From contig NZ_CP022132.1 of NCBI RefSeq assembly GCF_002211785.1, positions 124,001-188,000 of the forward strand: DNA of 64,000 nucleotides. Reading direction: 5' to 3'. The stretch is from Francisella halioticida. Lineage in GTDB: Bacteria; Pseudomonadota; Gammaproteobacteria; Francisellales; Francisellaceae. The notes beneath the pieces were generated by a model. It had not been told where the DNA came from. It worked only from the letters and a program-made list of their open reading frames with translations, and did no database searches. The translations under genes were made by a program, and so were the position numbers. Of this stretch, positions 1 to 10,045 are shown one piece after another (positions within the stretch are counted from its first letter, which is position 1; each line of letters begins with the position of its first letter).

Positions 1-356
1 TTATACGAAATATTACAAATAAAAGAGTTGTTGTTATTCCAATAGTTTTGTAAGAAGGAAGTAGTGCTATTAAAATTGAACTTGCCCCCATTAAAATATG
101 GTTAATAAAAAAGATTTTTTTCGTCCATATCTATCACCTATATGACCAAAAAATATTCCTCCCAAAGGTCTAGCAAAATATCCTACTGCAAAAACTGTAA
201 ATGCAGATAATGCAGATAATGCTTGTGAACCTTGAGCTGTAAAAAAATGTTCTCCTAGCGTTATAGCAAAAAGCTAAAGATAACAAAGTCATAAAACTCT
301 AGCATTCCACCTATACTAGTAAGCAAAATGGTTTTAAAATCATCTTTTTTAAGCAT
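1..356 (-). pseudogene. MFS transporter, MHS (proline/betaine-like) family, N-terminal part, frameshifted
   Basis: Reading down from an ATG at 356 gives MLKKDDFKTILLTSIGGMLE followed by FYDFVIF, the typical first helix of MHS-type major facilitator transporters. The frame closes with TAA at about residue 32, but the next frame continues with transporter sequence including the loop signature RPLGGIFFGHIGDRYGRK. A second frame change follows within the run after this loop (near position 90), then ALLPSYKTIG. At least two single-base losses therefore break the gene, and the window starts inside it. The substrate cannot be told. Two other MHS-type genes occur in the window (24855 and 58608). Confidence 0.8.
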
Positions 357-424
357 ATTTAATCAAGTATAATTAAATTCAAATCAAACATTATAATAAT
401 TAAAATTTAAAAGCTAGTTTTTTT

Positions 425-1276
425 ATGAAAAAAGTAATTAAAAGGGTAGTCCAGAAAGGGCAAAAACTCTTACCAAATATTAAAAATATAATTTTAATAG
501 CATCTGGTAAAGGTGGAGTAGGTAAGTCAACAGTTACAGCAAATTTAGCAGTAGGTTTCGCAAAAATGGGAGCTAAAGTAGGAATCTTGGATGCAGATAT
601 TTACGGTCCAAGTCAACCAACACTTTTAAATTTAAAAGAAAATCCTCAAACAACAGATAAGAAAAAAATTATTCCTCTTGAGCGTTATGGGGTTAAAATG
701 ATTTCTATAGGGAATCTTATAGATTCTGAGTCTGCCGTTATTTGGCGAGGACCAATAGTTTCTCGAGCATTGATGCAACTTTTAAATGATACTAACTGGG
801 GTGAGATAGATTATTTATTTCTAGATTTACCACCAGGAACAGGTGATATCCAGCTTACAATTTCTAAAAATATGCCTGTAACAGGAGCTGTAATTGTAAC
901 CACTCCACAAGATTTATCTTTGATAGATGCTAGACGAGCTATAGCAATGTTTGAGAAGGTTAGTATTAAGACATTAGGAGTTATAGAAAATATGAGCTAT
1001 TATATTTGTCCAAAGTGCGGTAATAGTGAACATATTTTTGGTGAAGATGGCGCACACTTACTATGTGGTAAGAACAATATTGAATTTCTTGGTAATTTAC
1101 CTTTGCATAAAGATATTCGTGAAAATGCTGATCATGGTAAACCTTATGTAAGCCTAAGCAAAGATGATAATATTAATACAAGCTACATGACAGTAGCAGA
1201 AAATATGTTAAATGAAATTGAGAAGCTACCTAAAGCAAGTAGTTTGGACTCTATTGGTGTTAAATTAGAAAATTAA
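425..1276 (+). CDS. apbC: Mrp/ApbC-type P-loop ATPase, iron-sulfur cluster carrier
   Basis: 283 residues. The deviant Walker A motif GKGGVGKST is near residues 29-37, followed by the ADIYGPSQP segment and a Walker B region (FLDLPPGTGD) typical of the Mrp/NBP35 family. A CPKCG motif near residue 195 is the conserved Cys pair that binds a bridging 4Fe-4S cluster at the dimer interface. The family loads clusters onto cytosolic apoproteins. The N-terminal DUF59 domain of longer Mrp proteins is absent. The ATG at 425 has no clear Shine-Dalgarno sequence. The gene diverges from the broken transporter on its left, and dcd follows after about 10 bases, so the two may be co-transcribed. Confidence 0.92.
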   Translation: MKKVIKRVVQKGQKLLPNIKNIILIASGKGGVGKSTVTANLAVGFAKMGAKVGILDADIYGPSQPTLLNLKENPQTTDKKKIIPLERYGVKMISIGNLIDSESAVIWRGPIVSRALMQLLNDTNWGEIDYLFLDLPPGTGDIQLTISKNMPVTGAVIVTTPQDLSLIDARRAIAMFEKVSIKTLGVIENMSYYICPKCGNSEHIFGEDGAHLLCGKNNIEFLGNLPLHKDIRENADHGKPYVSLSKDDNINTSYMTVAENMLNEIEKLPKASSLDSIGVKLEN

Positions 1277-1286
1277 GAGAGAAGAA

Positions 1287-1852
1287 ATGTCTATAAAATC
1301 AGATAAATGGATAAAAAAATGTCCCAAGGCCATGCAATGATAGAACCCTTTGAGGCTGGACAAGTTAAGCTTGCTAATAATGAGAGAATAGTTTCTTATG
1401 GTACATCAAGTTACGGTTATGATGTCCGTTGTGCAGATGAATTTAAAATTTTCACAAATATTAACTCTTCAATAGTAGATCCTAAACATTTTGATGATAA
1501 GAACTTTGTTGATTTTAAAGGTGATGTTTGTATTATTCCCCCTAATTCATTTGCTCTTGCGCGGACTGTTGAAAAGTTTAAAATTCCTAGGGACGTTTTA
1601 GTTGTATGTTTAGGTAAGTCAACTTATGCTAGATGTGGAATTATTGTAAATGTGACACCTCTTGAACCTGAGTGGGAAGGTTATGTAACATTAGAATTTT
1701 CAAATACGACTCCTTTACCAGCTAAAATATATGCTAATGAGGGCGTTGCTCAAATGTTATTTTTCCAATCAGATGAACAGTGTGAGACATCATACGCTGA
1801 TAAAGGCGGGAAATATCAAGGCCAAGAAGGTGTAACACTTCCTAAGTGCTAA
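1287..1852 (+). CDS. dcd: dCTP deaminase with a one-base frameshift near the N terminus
   Basis: Makes dUTP from dCTP for thymidylate synthesis. The core is intact: the active-site block STYARCG and the segment [15 protein letters not shown] with its catalytic Glu. A well-spaced start at 1287 (behind AGAGAGAAGAA) encodes [11 protein letters not shown], the usual Dcd N terminus, but the A-run at 1311-1319 is one base short, so this frame diverges after residue 11. The remainder is open from an ATG at 1307 (181 residues). Restoring one A gives 188 residues, the normal length. Either the base is a sequencing error, or translation starts at 1307 or at the ATG at 1319 and loses the N-terminal strand. 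Confidence 0.85.
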
Positions 1853-1853
1853 T

Positions 1854-3266
1854 TTATGATATTTGTACAACTCTAAAAATTTGTTTTTTTAGTTCACTTT
1901 CTAAAGAAGGGTCTTCAGGGTATTTTTCCAATAATGGTAAAAAAATTGACTCACCTATCACAGATCTTTTAGTATTATCTTTATCTTTTAATCCCCAAAC
2001 TTGCTGATAAGTTGCAGGGACTATTTGTTTTGGATTATAGGGATTAGAAGTTTTACCTATATATAGCATGACATGACCTTTTATGTATATGAAATCTAAA
2101 AATGGTCGTGATTTTGTTAATAATACTTTTGTACGTTCTTCAGGAGTTTTTTGGTCAAGGTTTATGAAATTGTATGCTTTAAGTTGACCTTTAGAATTTC
2201 TTGGTAGCCATATTCCAAAAGCTTGGTATATAGCTCTTAATTCAGATGAGCAGTCATTATAAAAATATTGATTACCCCAGCCATAAGGATAACCTTGAGT
2301 CTCTCTAATTATTTTAACGAAGTTTCTAGGAGTTGTTAATATTGGTATTTCTGTAGCATCATGCTTGATTACTTTTCCATCTATAAAAGCTAAATCATTT
2401 GTTTTTGTTTGAGTAGGAAGCAATACTCTATAGTAATTTTTATCATTAGCTAGTACTGGTAATATTGTTCCAGGGTATGTATTTTTTATAAATTCATTAT
2501 CTAGATTAAATACTGGTGTCTCAAAACGTCTAATAGAAAGTCTACTTTTTATAAAAGAACTTTTCCAAACTTTTACCTGACTACTTGAAATTTTGGAGAT
2601 GCTGTTTGATTTTACCCAAGCACAAAAAGAAGAACTGAGGATCAAATACCATTTTTTTATCTTTTGAGGTTGAGATAATATATACAGCCTCACCAATATT
2701 TAATGATGAAACATTAATATTACTAAAAGGGTATCCCTGTCCAGGAAGTGTAAAATTAAAAATAATGGCTTATCATAAGGGGCAGAATATCCTATTGTTG
2801 TTCTTGTAATTATAGCTTTATTATTATTGTTATATTTATTTGAATTATTTATGTCATCAAAATTTATATTTTTAATAATGTTTTGATATTCATGGCTAGT
2901 AAAAAGTCTAAAGTTTTCTTTATAAATTTTCTCATCATCAGGCAATTTACTATTATTGATATTATTAATTTGATTAGTAAGCCATTCTTTTAGGCTATTT
3001 TGTTGCCTATATTGTTTATAAAATGATTCTGACCATGGAGAATCTTTTCCTACTGAATGAGAGATTAATTTTTTAAGAAGTTTATCTTGTTGGGATTTAG
3101 TTAATAAAGGTTTATTATAACCGTCCTCAGATTTTGAGATATAATAATGAGCATTCTGTGAATATTTAGATAAATCAAACATCTCAATCGGTACATTTAC
3201 TGCAAAACAATATGATGTATTTAATATAAACAATACTATAAAAGTTGTAAAATATTTTAACTGCAT
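1854..3266 (-). pseudogene. NlpC/P60-type cell-wall hydrolase with SH3b domains, two offsetting frameshifts
   Basis: The upstream half (3266 to about 2760) starts with a signal peptide (MQLKYFTTFIVLFILNTSYC) and an NlpC/P60 N-terminal domain ending TIGYSAPYDKPLF. The downstream half carries SH3b sequence and the peptidase domain: YPYGWGNQYFYNDCSSE holds the catalytic Cys, KGHVMLYIG the catalytic His. Between them the correct frame (for example TLPGQGYPF, then IGEAVYIIS) is reached only by adding one base near 2765, and left again by removing one from the A-run near 2653. As written, translation stops at 2700. The intact protein would be about 470 residues, periplasmic or lipid-attached, and would cleave peptidoglycan stem peptides. 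Confidence 0.8.
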
Positions 3267-3293
3267 TAAACAAAATTTCCTTTTAAATTAAAT

Positions 3294-4333
3294 TTATTTA
3301 AAAATTCTTCCTGTAATTGCTTGGAAAGCCTTTAAATCGAAGATATGTAAACTAGCAAATATATAATCAAAAATATTTGCCTGAATATTTTCATAATTTA
3401 CCCAGTTTGTATCATTTGTGAAAATATATAACTCAACTGGTAAACCTATTTCACTAGGTTGTAGCTCTCTAATTAAAAAAGTTAAGCCAGTATGTATTTT
3501 TGGATGGTTACGCAAGTAATTTTCAATATATACTCTAAATAAAGTTATATTTGTTAATTTTTCATTTTTCTTACTAGCAATAAAATCTTGTAAAAGAGGT
3601 TCTTTTGTTAGAGTTTCTAGCATTTCTTCATTACAAAATTTAATAGTATCAATATCAATATTCACAGAACGTTTAATTCTACGTCCACCAGTTTCAACCA
3701 TTCCTCGCCAGTTTTGAACACTATTATTAATAAGCGTATATGTTGGAATTGTAGATATTGTTTTATCAAAATTACGTATTTTTACAGTATTAACAGAAAC
3801 TTCCATAACATCTCCATCAACACTTGCAGATGGAATAGTAATCCAATCACCAACTCTTACTAAATCAAGAGCAGCGACTTGAATATTTGACACAAAACCT
3901 AGTATTGTATCTTTAAAACTAACATTAACACTGCTGATAAAGCACCTAAACCTGTTAAAAAAGCAATAGGAGATTTATTTAGTAGTTGTGAAACTATTAA
4001 TATAAAAGCCACAAAATATAGTATTATTTTGATTACTTGAGCATAGCTTTTTAAAGAATGTTGCTTAAAATAAGGAAGTTTTTGAAAATAATTAAAAATA
4101 GCATCTACAAAAGATATACAAAATAAAATTATAGTTAAAGTTATATATATTTGTGCAATTAACTGAATAGTATTAACTAAATTGATTGTCCAGACATGCT
4201 CAGAATTAGTGCAAATGTTTATAGCTAAATAAATGAGTAGTCCAGGTCCAATATGTGATAGCCTGTTAAAAACTTTATATTTTATTAATACTTCTCCTAA
4301 ATCAGGACCAAGCTTTATTACAAATTTATTTAC
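3294..4333 (-). pseudogene. MscS-family mechanosensitive channel, frameshifted and 5'-truncated
   Basis: The C-terminal part (3893 to 3294) has the MscS beta domain (LDLVRVGDWITIPSASVDGDV, then SVNTVKIRNFDKTISTIPTY) and a long soluble tail like the YbdG/MscM subgroup. Upstream, in a frame offset by one base, come hydrophobic helices and the pore helix TGLGALSAVLML. A T is missing around 3914-3918 (VLKIQY then stop, instead of VFKDTILGF). Further upstream, stop codons appear at about 4335-4340, where similarity ends next to the broken end of ppdK. The gene therefore has a lost N terminus as well as a frameshift. When intact it would act as an osmotic release valve in the inner membrane. Confidence 0.8.
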
Positions 4334-4365
4334 AATTGTTTACTATATATTTCTTAAGAATTTTA

Positions 4366-6512
4366 TTAATGATCCATGCACAAAACAGTATTATTAAAAA
4401 GATTGTTTATACCCATACGTTTACTGGATATTGCAGCATAAATGATAGCTTTTGTCTGCATTTCTATAATCTCTGGGTATGTAACAGCAAGTCTACATCC
4501 ACGATGTCCCATCATTGGATTCATTTCGCTAAGAGATTCAATTCGTGATTCTAGTTCAGTGTAACTAATATTAAATTCTCTTGCTAATGCATCTATTTCA
4601 TCAACTTCATGAGGTAGAAATTCATGTAGAGGAGGGTCAATAAATCTAATTGTTACGGCTAGGTTATCCATTGCCTCAAATAACTCTTCAAAGTCTTGTT
4701 GCTGTACAGGAAGTAACTTATCTAGAGCCTTTTGTCTTTCTTTTTTATCTTTAGCTAGGATCATTTGTCTAACATAAGAGATACGATCTTCTTCAAAGAA
4801 CATGTGCTCAGTACGGCATAAACCAATACCTTCAGCGCCATAAGCTCTTGCAACAGAAGCATCTTTATAAGTATCTGCGTTACATCTGACACGAAGTTTA
4901 CGCACACTATCAGCAAACTTCATAAACTCTTCAAAATCTTGAGTAACCTCAGGATCTACGGTTTTAATAATACCTCTATAAACATTACCTTTTGTTCCAT
5001 CTAAAGATAGGTAATCACCTTCTGTGAAAATTTGACCTCTTTCGAAAGTGATAGTTCTTTTTTCTTCATCAATTCTTGCAGATTCTAATCCAGATATACA
5101 ACATTTGCCCATACCACGAGCAACAACTGCAGCATGGGAAGTCATACCTCCTCGCAATGTAAGAATACCATTACAGGCATTCATGCCTGCAATATCTTCA
5201 GGAGATGTCTCAATTCTAACTAATATAGTTTTCTCTTCACCACGAGTTTTTGCTGCAAGTAATGACTCAACATCAAAGTAGATTCTACCACTAGCTGCAC
5301 CTGGAGAAGCGCCAAGAGCTGAACCAAGAGGCGTTTCGATGCTAGGGCTTTTTCATCAAATTTGGGATGTAATAATTGTTCTAATAGATGGGGCTCTACC
5401 ATCATCACAGCCTCTTCATTAGTAATTAGACCTTCTTTAGCCATATCAACAGCTATTTTTAACGCTGCTTTTGCTGTTCTTTTACCATTTCTTGTTTGTA
5501 GCATAAAAAGTTTGCCATCTTCAATAGTAAACTCCATATCTTGCATGTCTTTGTACACTTGCTCTAGATTCTTTGCAATTTTTACAAAATCTTTAAATAC
5601 TTGAGGCATTTTATCTTGAAGGGTAGAAATATGAGCAGGAGTTCTTACACCTGCAACTACATCTTCACCTTGAGCATTGATTAAGTACTCACCAAAGAGC
5701 TTGTTTTCTCCAGTAGAAGGGTCTCTTGTGAAAGCTACTCCTGTGCCAGAATTATCGCCAGAGTTACCGTATACCATTTCTTGAACATTAACGGCAGTAC
5801 CCCAGTTATTTGAAATATTATTGATCTCTCTATATATGATAGCTCTTTCAGCATTCCATGATCTAAATACAGCCTCAACAGCAGCTAAGAGTTGTTTAAT
5901 AGGATCTGTAGGAAATTCTTTGCCTACTAGATCTTTATAGAGTTTTTTATATTCTGCAACGATATCTTTGTAGTCATTTGCACTTAGGTCACAGTCATTT
6001 TTGACTTTCCTTTTGGATTTTTTCTCATCAAGTATTTTATCAAAAGGTTTTTTATCACAATCCATAACAACATCAGCAAACATCATTATGAATCTTCTAT
6101 AGCTATCATAAACAAATTGTTCATTATTTGTCTTGGCTATCATAGCTTTGGCAACTTCATCATTTAAGCCTAGGTTTAGAACTGTATCCATCATCCCTGG
6201 CATAGAAACTCTAGCACCAGAACGCACTGACACAAGCAAGGGGTTGTTACCACCACCAAAAGTTTTGCCTGTTCTTTTTTCTAAATCGGCAATATGAGAA
6301 AATATTTGTTCCTTAACTTTTTTTCCTAGTTTCTGACGATTATCATAATATTTAAGACAGGCCTCTGTTGTTACTGTAAAGCCATTAGGTACAGGAAGAC
6401 CACTGTTTAGCATCTCACTAAGGTTTGCACCTTTTCCACCCAGTAAATCACGCATAGACTTATTGCCTTCACTAAAGGCATAGACGAACTTTGACATAAA
6501 AACTCCTCTCAA
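4366..6512 (-). pseudogene. ppdK: pyruvate phosphate dikinase, frameshifted and missing its C terminus
   Basis: The family interconverts pyruvate, ATP and phosphate with PEP, AMP and pyrophosphate. The ATG at 6512 has a good AGGAG. The N-terminal ATP-grasp part (NKSMRDLLGGKGANL, then RSGARVSMPGMMDT) runs to about 5345, where one base change shifts the frame. The next frame resumes with GASPGAASGRIYF and the phosphohistidine loop LTLRGGMTSHAAVVARGMGK. The PEP-binding barrel follows (CRTEHMFF, then MMGHRGCRLAVTYPE) but similarity ends at about 4405, leaving roughly the last 150 residues absent. The stretch 4334-4405 is an unidentified junction with the truncated MscS gene, so a deletion probably joined the two. 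Confidence 0.88.
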
Positions 6513-6645
6513 GTTTTTTTATAAATTGAATTGATGTCAGCACACCCTCAAGTGCACTTAATTTTTATCGTATCATATTCTGATGGAGATATTAAAGTAT
6601 TTTATTTAAGAAATTATGAAAATGGGTATTAAAATGACCAGTAAA

Positions 6646-8874
6646 TTAGGAGCGTTTAGTATTACAGCTTGAGCACCCTGTAAGATTTGCAACAAATTTT
6701 ATTTTAGTTGATAAATACTTCATCGTAAACACAATGATTAAAGTATAAATAATAGCACCTGTGATATATGTTATTGATTTTATAGGTGTGTTGATAATAT
6801 TTGCTGTTTGATAAACCAATAATGCAGCTATATATGCAATAGATGTACTCCATATTATTGATAGAATAGCCCATCCTCTAGTAGCTTCTCTAACTGTTGC
6901 ACCTATTACTGATATACAAGGAACATATAGTAGTACGAAAAGTAAGTACGAGAAGGCAGCAATACTTGAACCAAATTTATTAACCATATTGCCTATTGCA
7001 GTAGTGCTCATATTTGCATCAGCTTCATTTGAAGTTATTGGATTGAAATCTATATGTTTGAAGTTATTAATCGTAGTGCTTACTGCATCTTTAAAGCTAT
7101 CTATAGCACTGAAGCTCTTTGGTATACCATTATCATCTGCTTGTGTGTAGATAGTATTTAGCGTACCAACAACAACCTCTTTTGCTAGTGTTCCAGTTAT
7201 TAACCCTACAGTTGCTGGCCAATTATCATTATTGACTCCAATAGGGTTTAGCACAGGAGTAATCTCTTTACTTCCATAGCTAAGAAAGGTCTCGTTTTTA
7301 GCTATATAAATACTATTTAAGCTTCCTACAATAATTGCTACAGGTACAATAACTTTACCAGCTCTAATAAGGAATGATTTTAACCTATTCCAGCTATATA
7401 ACATGATTGTTTTAGCATGAGGGAGGTGGTAGTTTGGTATATCTAGAATAAATGGAGATGTATCTCCTTTCAGAAAAGTAAACTTAATTACATAGCCTGT
7501 TATTATGGCACCTATGATGCCTGTGATATATAGCAAGAATATTATTGATGCTCCATGACTTGGAAAAAAAGCTGTAGCAAATACTGAAAATATTGCTAGC
7601 CTTGCGCCACAAGACATAAAAGGGGACATCATGATAGTCATTAGCCGATCTTTTCGAGTTTCAAGAGTTCTTGCAGCCATTACAGATGCAACATTACAAC
7701 CAAAACCAACAATCAAAGGAACAAATGCTTTTCCTGATAGGCCAATTGACTGCATAAACCTATCCATAACAAAAGCAGCTCTAGACATATAGCCAGAGTC
7801 TTCAAGTATTGATAGAAATATAAATAAAAATCCAATCTGAGGTATAAATGCTAAAACGGTATTGATACCTGTACCAAAACCTTGTGATAGTATATGAGTC
7901 AATGTTATAGGTAAACCAATTAAGTTTGAGTAATAAGCAACACCATCAACAAAAATAGCACTAGAGAAATCATCAAATAGCGGTTGTACTGCTGCTCCTA
8001 GTGTGATGGAAAATAAAAACATTAAATACATCATAAGTAGAAATACTGGTACACCCAAGTATTTATTCATACATATTGCATCGAGAGTTTTTGTAAGATT
8101 GATTCGAGAAACTTTTTTATTTTCAGTTGAAATGTTTATAATCTCAGCAACTGCATTATAGCGTGATTTTGCTATATTTACGTTTTGATTTGTATCTATA
8201 GATTTTTTTAGTGTATCTAGGTCTTCAGCTTTAATTTCCTGAGAAATTTGAATATCTTTGTCATCAAGAAGTTCCGTAGTAAGCCATAAGTTGCCTATTT
8301 TATTTTGACGCAATTCACTAATTTGCTTTTCTAGTTCAAAGACAGCATTAGGATAATATCTTGTTAGGTCGAAGTCTGGTGTGCTTTGTAAATTAGCAAG
8401 TGTTTGTTTTAGATCTTGGATACCTATATTTTTTGATCCAACTATAGGCAAAACCTTGCACCCTAGAGTTTTTTCTAATTCATCATAATGTATAATAATG
8501 CCTTTTTTAGTTGCAACATCTACCATGTTTACAGCTAAAATGACTGGTAATCCAAGTTCTATAAGTTGAACCGTTAAATATAGGCTTCTATTTAAGTTTG
8601 ATGCATCTACTACATTAATAATTGCATTTGGCTTTTCTTTAATAATAAATGAGTATGCTATTTGTTCATCAATAGAGTTTTCATCAGAGACAGATAAAGA
8701 ATAAATACCTGGAATATCAACAATTTCTATCTTCTTATCATTTGATTTAAAAACGCCAATTTTTTTATCAACGGTCACACCTGACCAATTGCCAACCTTT
8801 TGATTAAGCCCAGTTAGAGAGTTGAATATTGTCGTTTTACCACAGTTAGGGTTGCCAACTAAAGCATATTTCAT
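6646..8874 (-). CDS. feoB: ferrous iron transporter FeoB
   Basis: 742 residues, the normal length. The N-terminal G domain has the P-loop GNPNCGKTT (residues 7-15), the DIPG switch and NMVD. The membrane part carries the conserved gate sequences GFGCNVASVMAARTLETRKDR and MSPFMSCGARL. The C terminus ends with a Cys-rich tail (TGCSSCNTKRS). It imports Fe(II) across the inner membrane. No FeoA is adjacent; the small reading frame upstream is part of a decayed lipoprotein gene. A near-consensus Fur box lies about 80 bases upstream, so iron repression is expected. Confidence 0.97.
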   Translation of the reverse strand: MKYALVGNPNCGKTTIFNSLTGLNQKVGNWSGVTVDKKIGVFKSNDKKIEIVDIPGIYSLSVSDENSIDEQIAYSFIIKEKPNAIINVVDASNLNRSLYLTVQLIELGLPVILAVNMVDVATKKGIIIHYDELEKTLGCKVLPIVGSKNIGIQDLKQTLANLQSTPDFDLTRYYPNAVFELEKQISELRQNKIGNLWLTTELLDDKDIQISQEIKAEDLDTLKKSIDTNQNVNIAKSRYNAVAEIINISTENKKVSRINLTKTLDAICMNKYLGVPVFLLMMYLMFLFSITLGAAVQPLFDDFSSAIFVDGVAYYSNLIGLPITLTHILSQGFGTGINTVLAFIPQIGFLFIFLSILEDSGYMSRAAFVMDRFMQSIGLSGKAFVPLIVGFGCNVASVMAARTLETRKDRLMTIMMSPFMSCGARLAIFSVFATAFFPSHGASIIFLLYITGIIGAIITGYVIKFTFLKGDTSPFILDIPNYHLPHAKTIMLYSWNRLKSFLIRAGKVIVPVAIIVGSLNSIYIAKNETFLSYGSKEITPVLNPIGVNNDNWPATVGLITGTLAKEVVVGTLNTIYTQADDNGIPKSFSAIDSFKDAVSTTINNFKHIDFNPITSNEADANMSTTAIGNMVNKFGSSIAAFSYLLFVLLYVPCISVIGATVREATRGWAILSIIWSTSIAYIAALLVYQTANIINTPIKSITYITGAIIYTLIIVFTMKYLSTKIKFVANLTGCSSCNTKRS

Positions 8875-8919
8875 AATTAGTTCTCAAGAATACATTTTTT
8901 AAGACATTTTAGTGTAGCA

Positions 8920-8925
8920 ATTATA
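8920..8925 (-). promoter_or_regulatory. probable -10 element of the feoB promoter
   Basis: On the minus strand the hexamer TATAAT lies 45 bases before the feoB start. No strong -35 hexamer is visible at 17 bases, but the position is right for a transcript starting just downstream, and the Fur box lies immediately upstream over the -35 region. Confidence 0.55.
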
Positions 8926-8951
8926 TCAAAAAATATTAAATTGTGATACAC

Positions 8952-8970
8952 GATAATGAGAATTATTATC
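8952..8970. promoter_or_regulatory. Fur box upstream of feoB
   Basis: GATAATGAGAATTATTATC matches the classical 19-base Fur consensus GATAATGATAATCATTATC at 17 positions and is nearly palindromic. It overlaps the expected -35 region of the feoB promoter, so Fe-bound Fur should block transcription. The gene on the other side is a pseudogene reading toward feoB, so feoB is the only plausible target. Confidence 0.85.
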
Positions 8971-8982
8971 AGACATTTATGA

Positions 8983-9502
8983 TTATATTCGCATTACGGT
9001 CTCTACCAGACCTATTGTTCCGTAAACCATATTACATCTAGCAGTTCCTTTTATTATACCAGCAGTTATTTTTACTCTAGCGCCTTTTTTATACTGAGGC
9101 ATTGTTGCTATTATTACAGAGCAATCATATGAAAAAGCATCCTGGTCTTTACAGATTTTAATCTGAGAGTCTATCAATGAAATATATAGTTTTTAACTCT
9201 CATTAAAAAAACTATTATTGTTTTGGTAGTATGTTAGGTTAACTGTAGTTGTTTTACCCTTAATAGCATCAAAACCAAATGCTAGAATATCATTCTAGTT
9301 ATTAATAAAAGTTTGGTACTTACCTTTTCTAATTACGCACTTTTATATATTGGCCATATTCAGGGTGAGCTTTTATATTTGTAATTTCTTGAGCTTGTTG
9401 TTCAGGCGTCATTTCCTACCATGTTTCATCAGATATTCTAAGTGGGTGAGTAGAGCAGCTAGCTATTAACAGGCTAGAGATAATTAAAAGTTGTATAGTT
9501 CC
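8983..9502 (-). pseudogene. decayed lipoprotein gene between orn and feoB
   Basis: Directly after the orn stop the frame reads a lipoprotein signal, LLIISSLLIASCSTHPL, with lipobox IASC but no ATG. It continues DETW, a TAG where Trp/Gln codons are expected, MTPEQQAQEI, then after a frame change KGKYQTFINN, another TAG, NDILAFGFDAIKGKTTTVNL, a TAA, and an open stretch from about 9177 to 8983 with two Cys pairs ending VGLVETVMRI-like. Three in-frame stops, a frameshift and loss of the start codon make this a true relic of a roughly 160-residue outer-membrane lipoprotein. I do not recognise the family. Confidence 0.65.
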
Positions 9503-10039
9503 TTAAAGTGATAATAACTTTTTCCTATAGAACTTTAGTTCAGCAATTGATTCTTGAATATCATCTAAAGCTTTATGAGTTGCTTTCTTATTAAATACTT
9601 CACCATCGCCCCAATACTCATTCAGAAGCTTTAGGCTTGTAACATCAAGCATTCTATAGTGGCAGTAATCATCTATTTTCGGCATATATTTAGCTAAAAA
9701 CCTTCTATCCTGCCATATTGAATTGCCGCATAAAGGAGAGCTTTGGTACGGAACATGTTGTTTAATAAAATCAAGAACCTTCAGCTGGGCTTCTTCAAGA
9801 GATATTTTACTATCTTTAACTCTCTGAGTAAGACCCGTCTCTCCATGAGTCTTGATGCACCACTCATTCATCTCTTGTAAAACTTTATCAGGTTGATAAA
9901 TGGCAATTGGTTCAGCTTGAGCAACGACATTTAAATCTTTATCTGTAATAATTGCAGCAATTTCAATTATTTTGCATTGCTCTACATCAAGACCTGTCAT
10001 TTCCAGGTCGATCCAAACTAAGTTATTTGAAGATTGCAT
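9503..10039 (-). CDS. orn: oligoribonuclease
   Basis: 178 residues. The DEDDh exonuclease motif LVWIDLEMTGLD is near the N terminus, and the later acidic and His residues of the fold are present (SIWQDRRFL, then HKALDDIQES). The enzyme degrades 2-5 nucleotide RNAs, including pGpG, to mononucleotides in the cytoplasm and is often essential. It lies 6 bases downstream of efp on the same strand, so the two are probably co-transcribed. Confidence 0.96.
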   Translation of the reverse strand: MQSSNNLVWIDLEMTGLDVEQCKIIEIAAIITDKDLNVVAQAEPIAIYQPDKVLQEMNEWCIKTHGETGLTQRVKDSKISLEEAQLKVLDFIKQHVPYQSSPLCGNSIWQDRRFLAKYMPKIDDYCHYRMLDVTSLKLLNEYWGDGEVFNKKATHKALDDIQESIAELKFYRKKLLSL

Positions 10040-10045
10040 ATCTTA

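Noticed and set aside
4336-4548. Plus-strand frame opposite the end of ppdK
   Set aside because: It is antisense to clear PpdK sequence and has no ribosome site or recognisable domain.
8983-9177. A 64-codon frame upstream of feoB as a possible FeoA
   Set aside because: No FeoA motifs; it starts at TTG and joins in frame, past a TAA, with the decayed lipoprotein gene.
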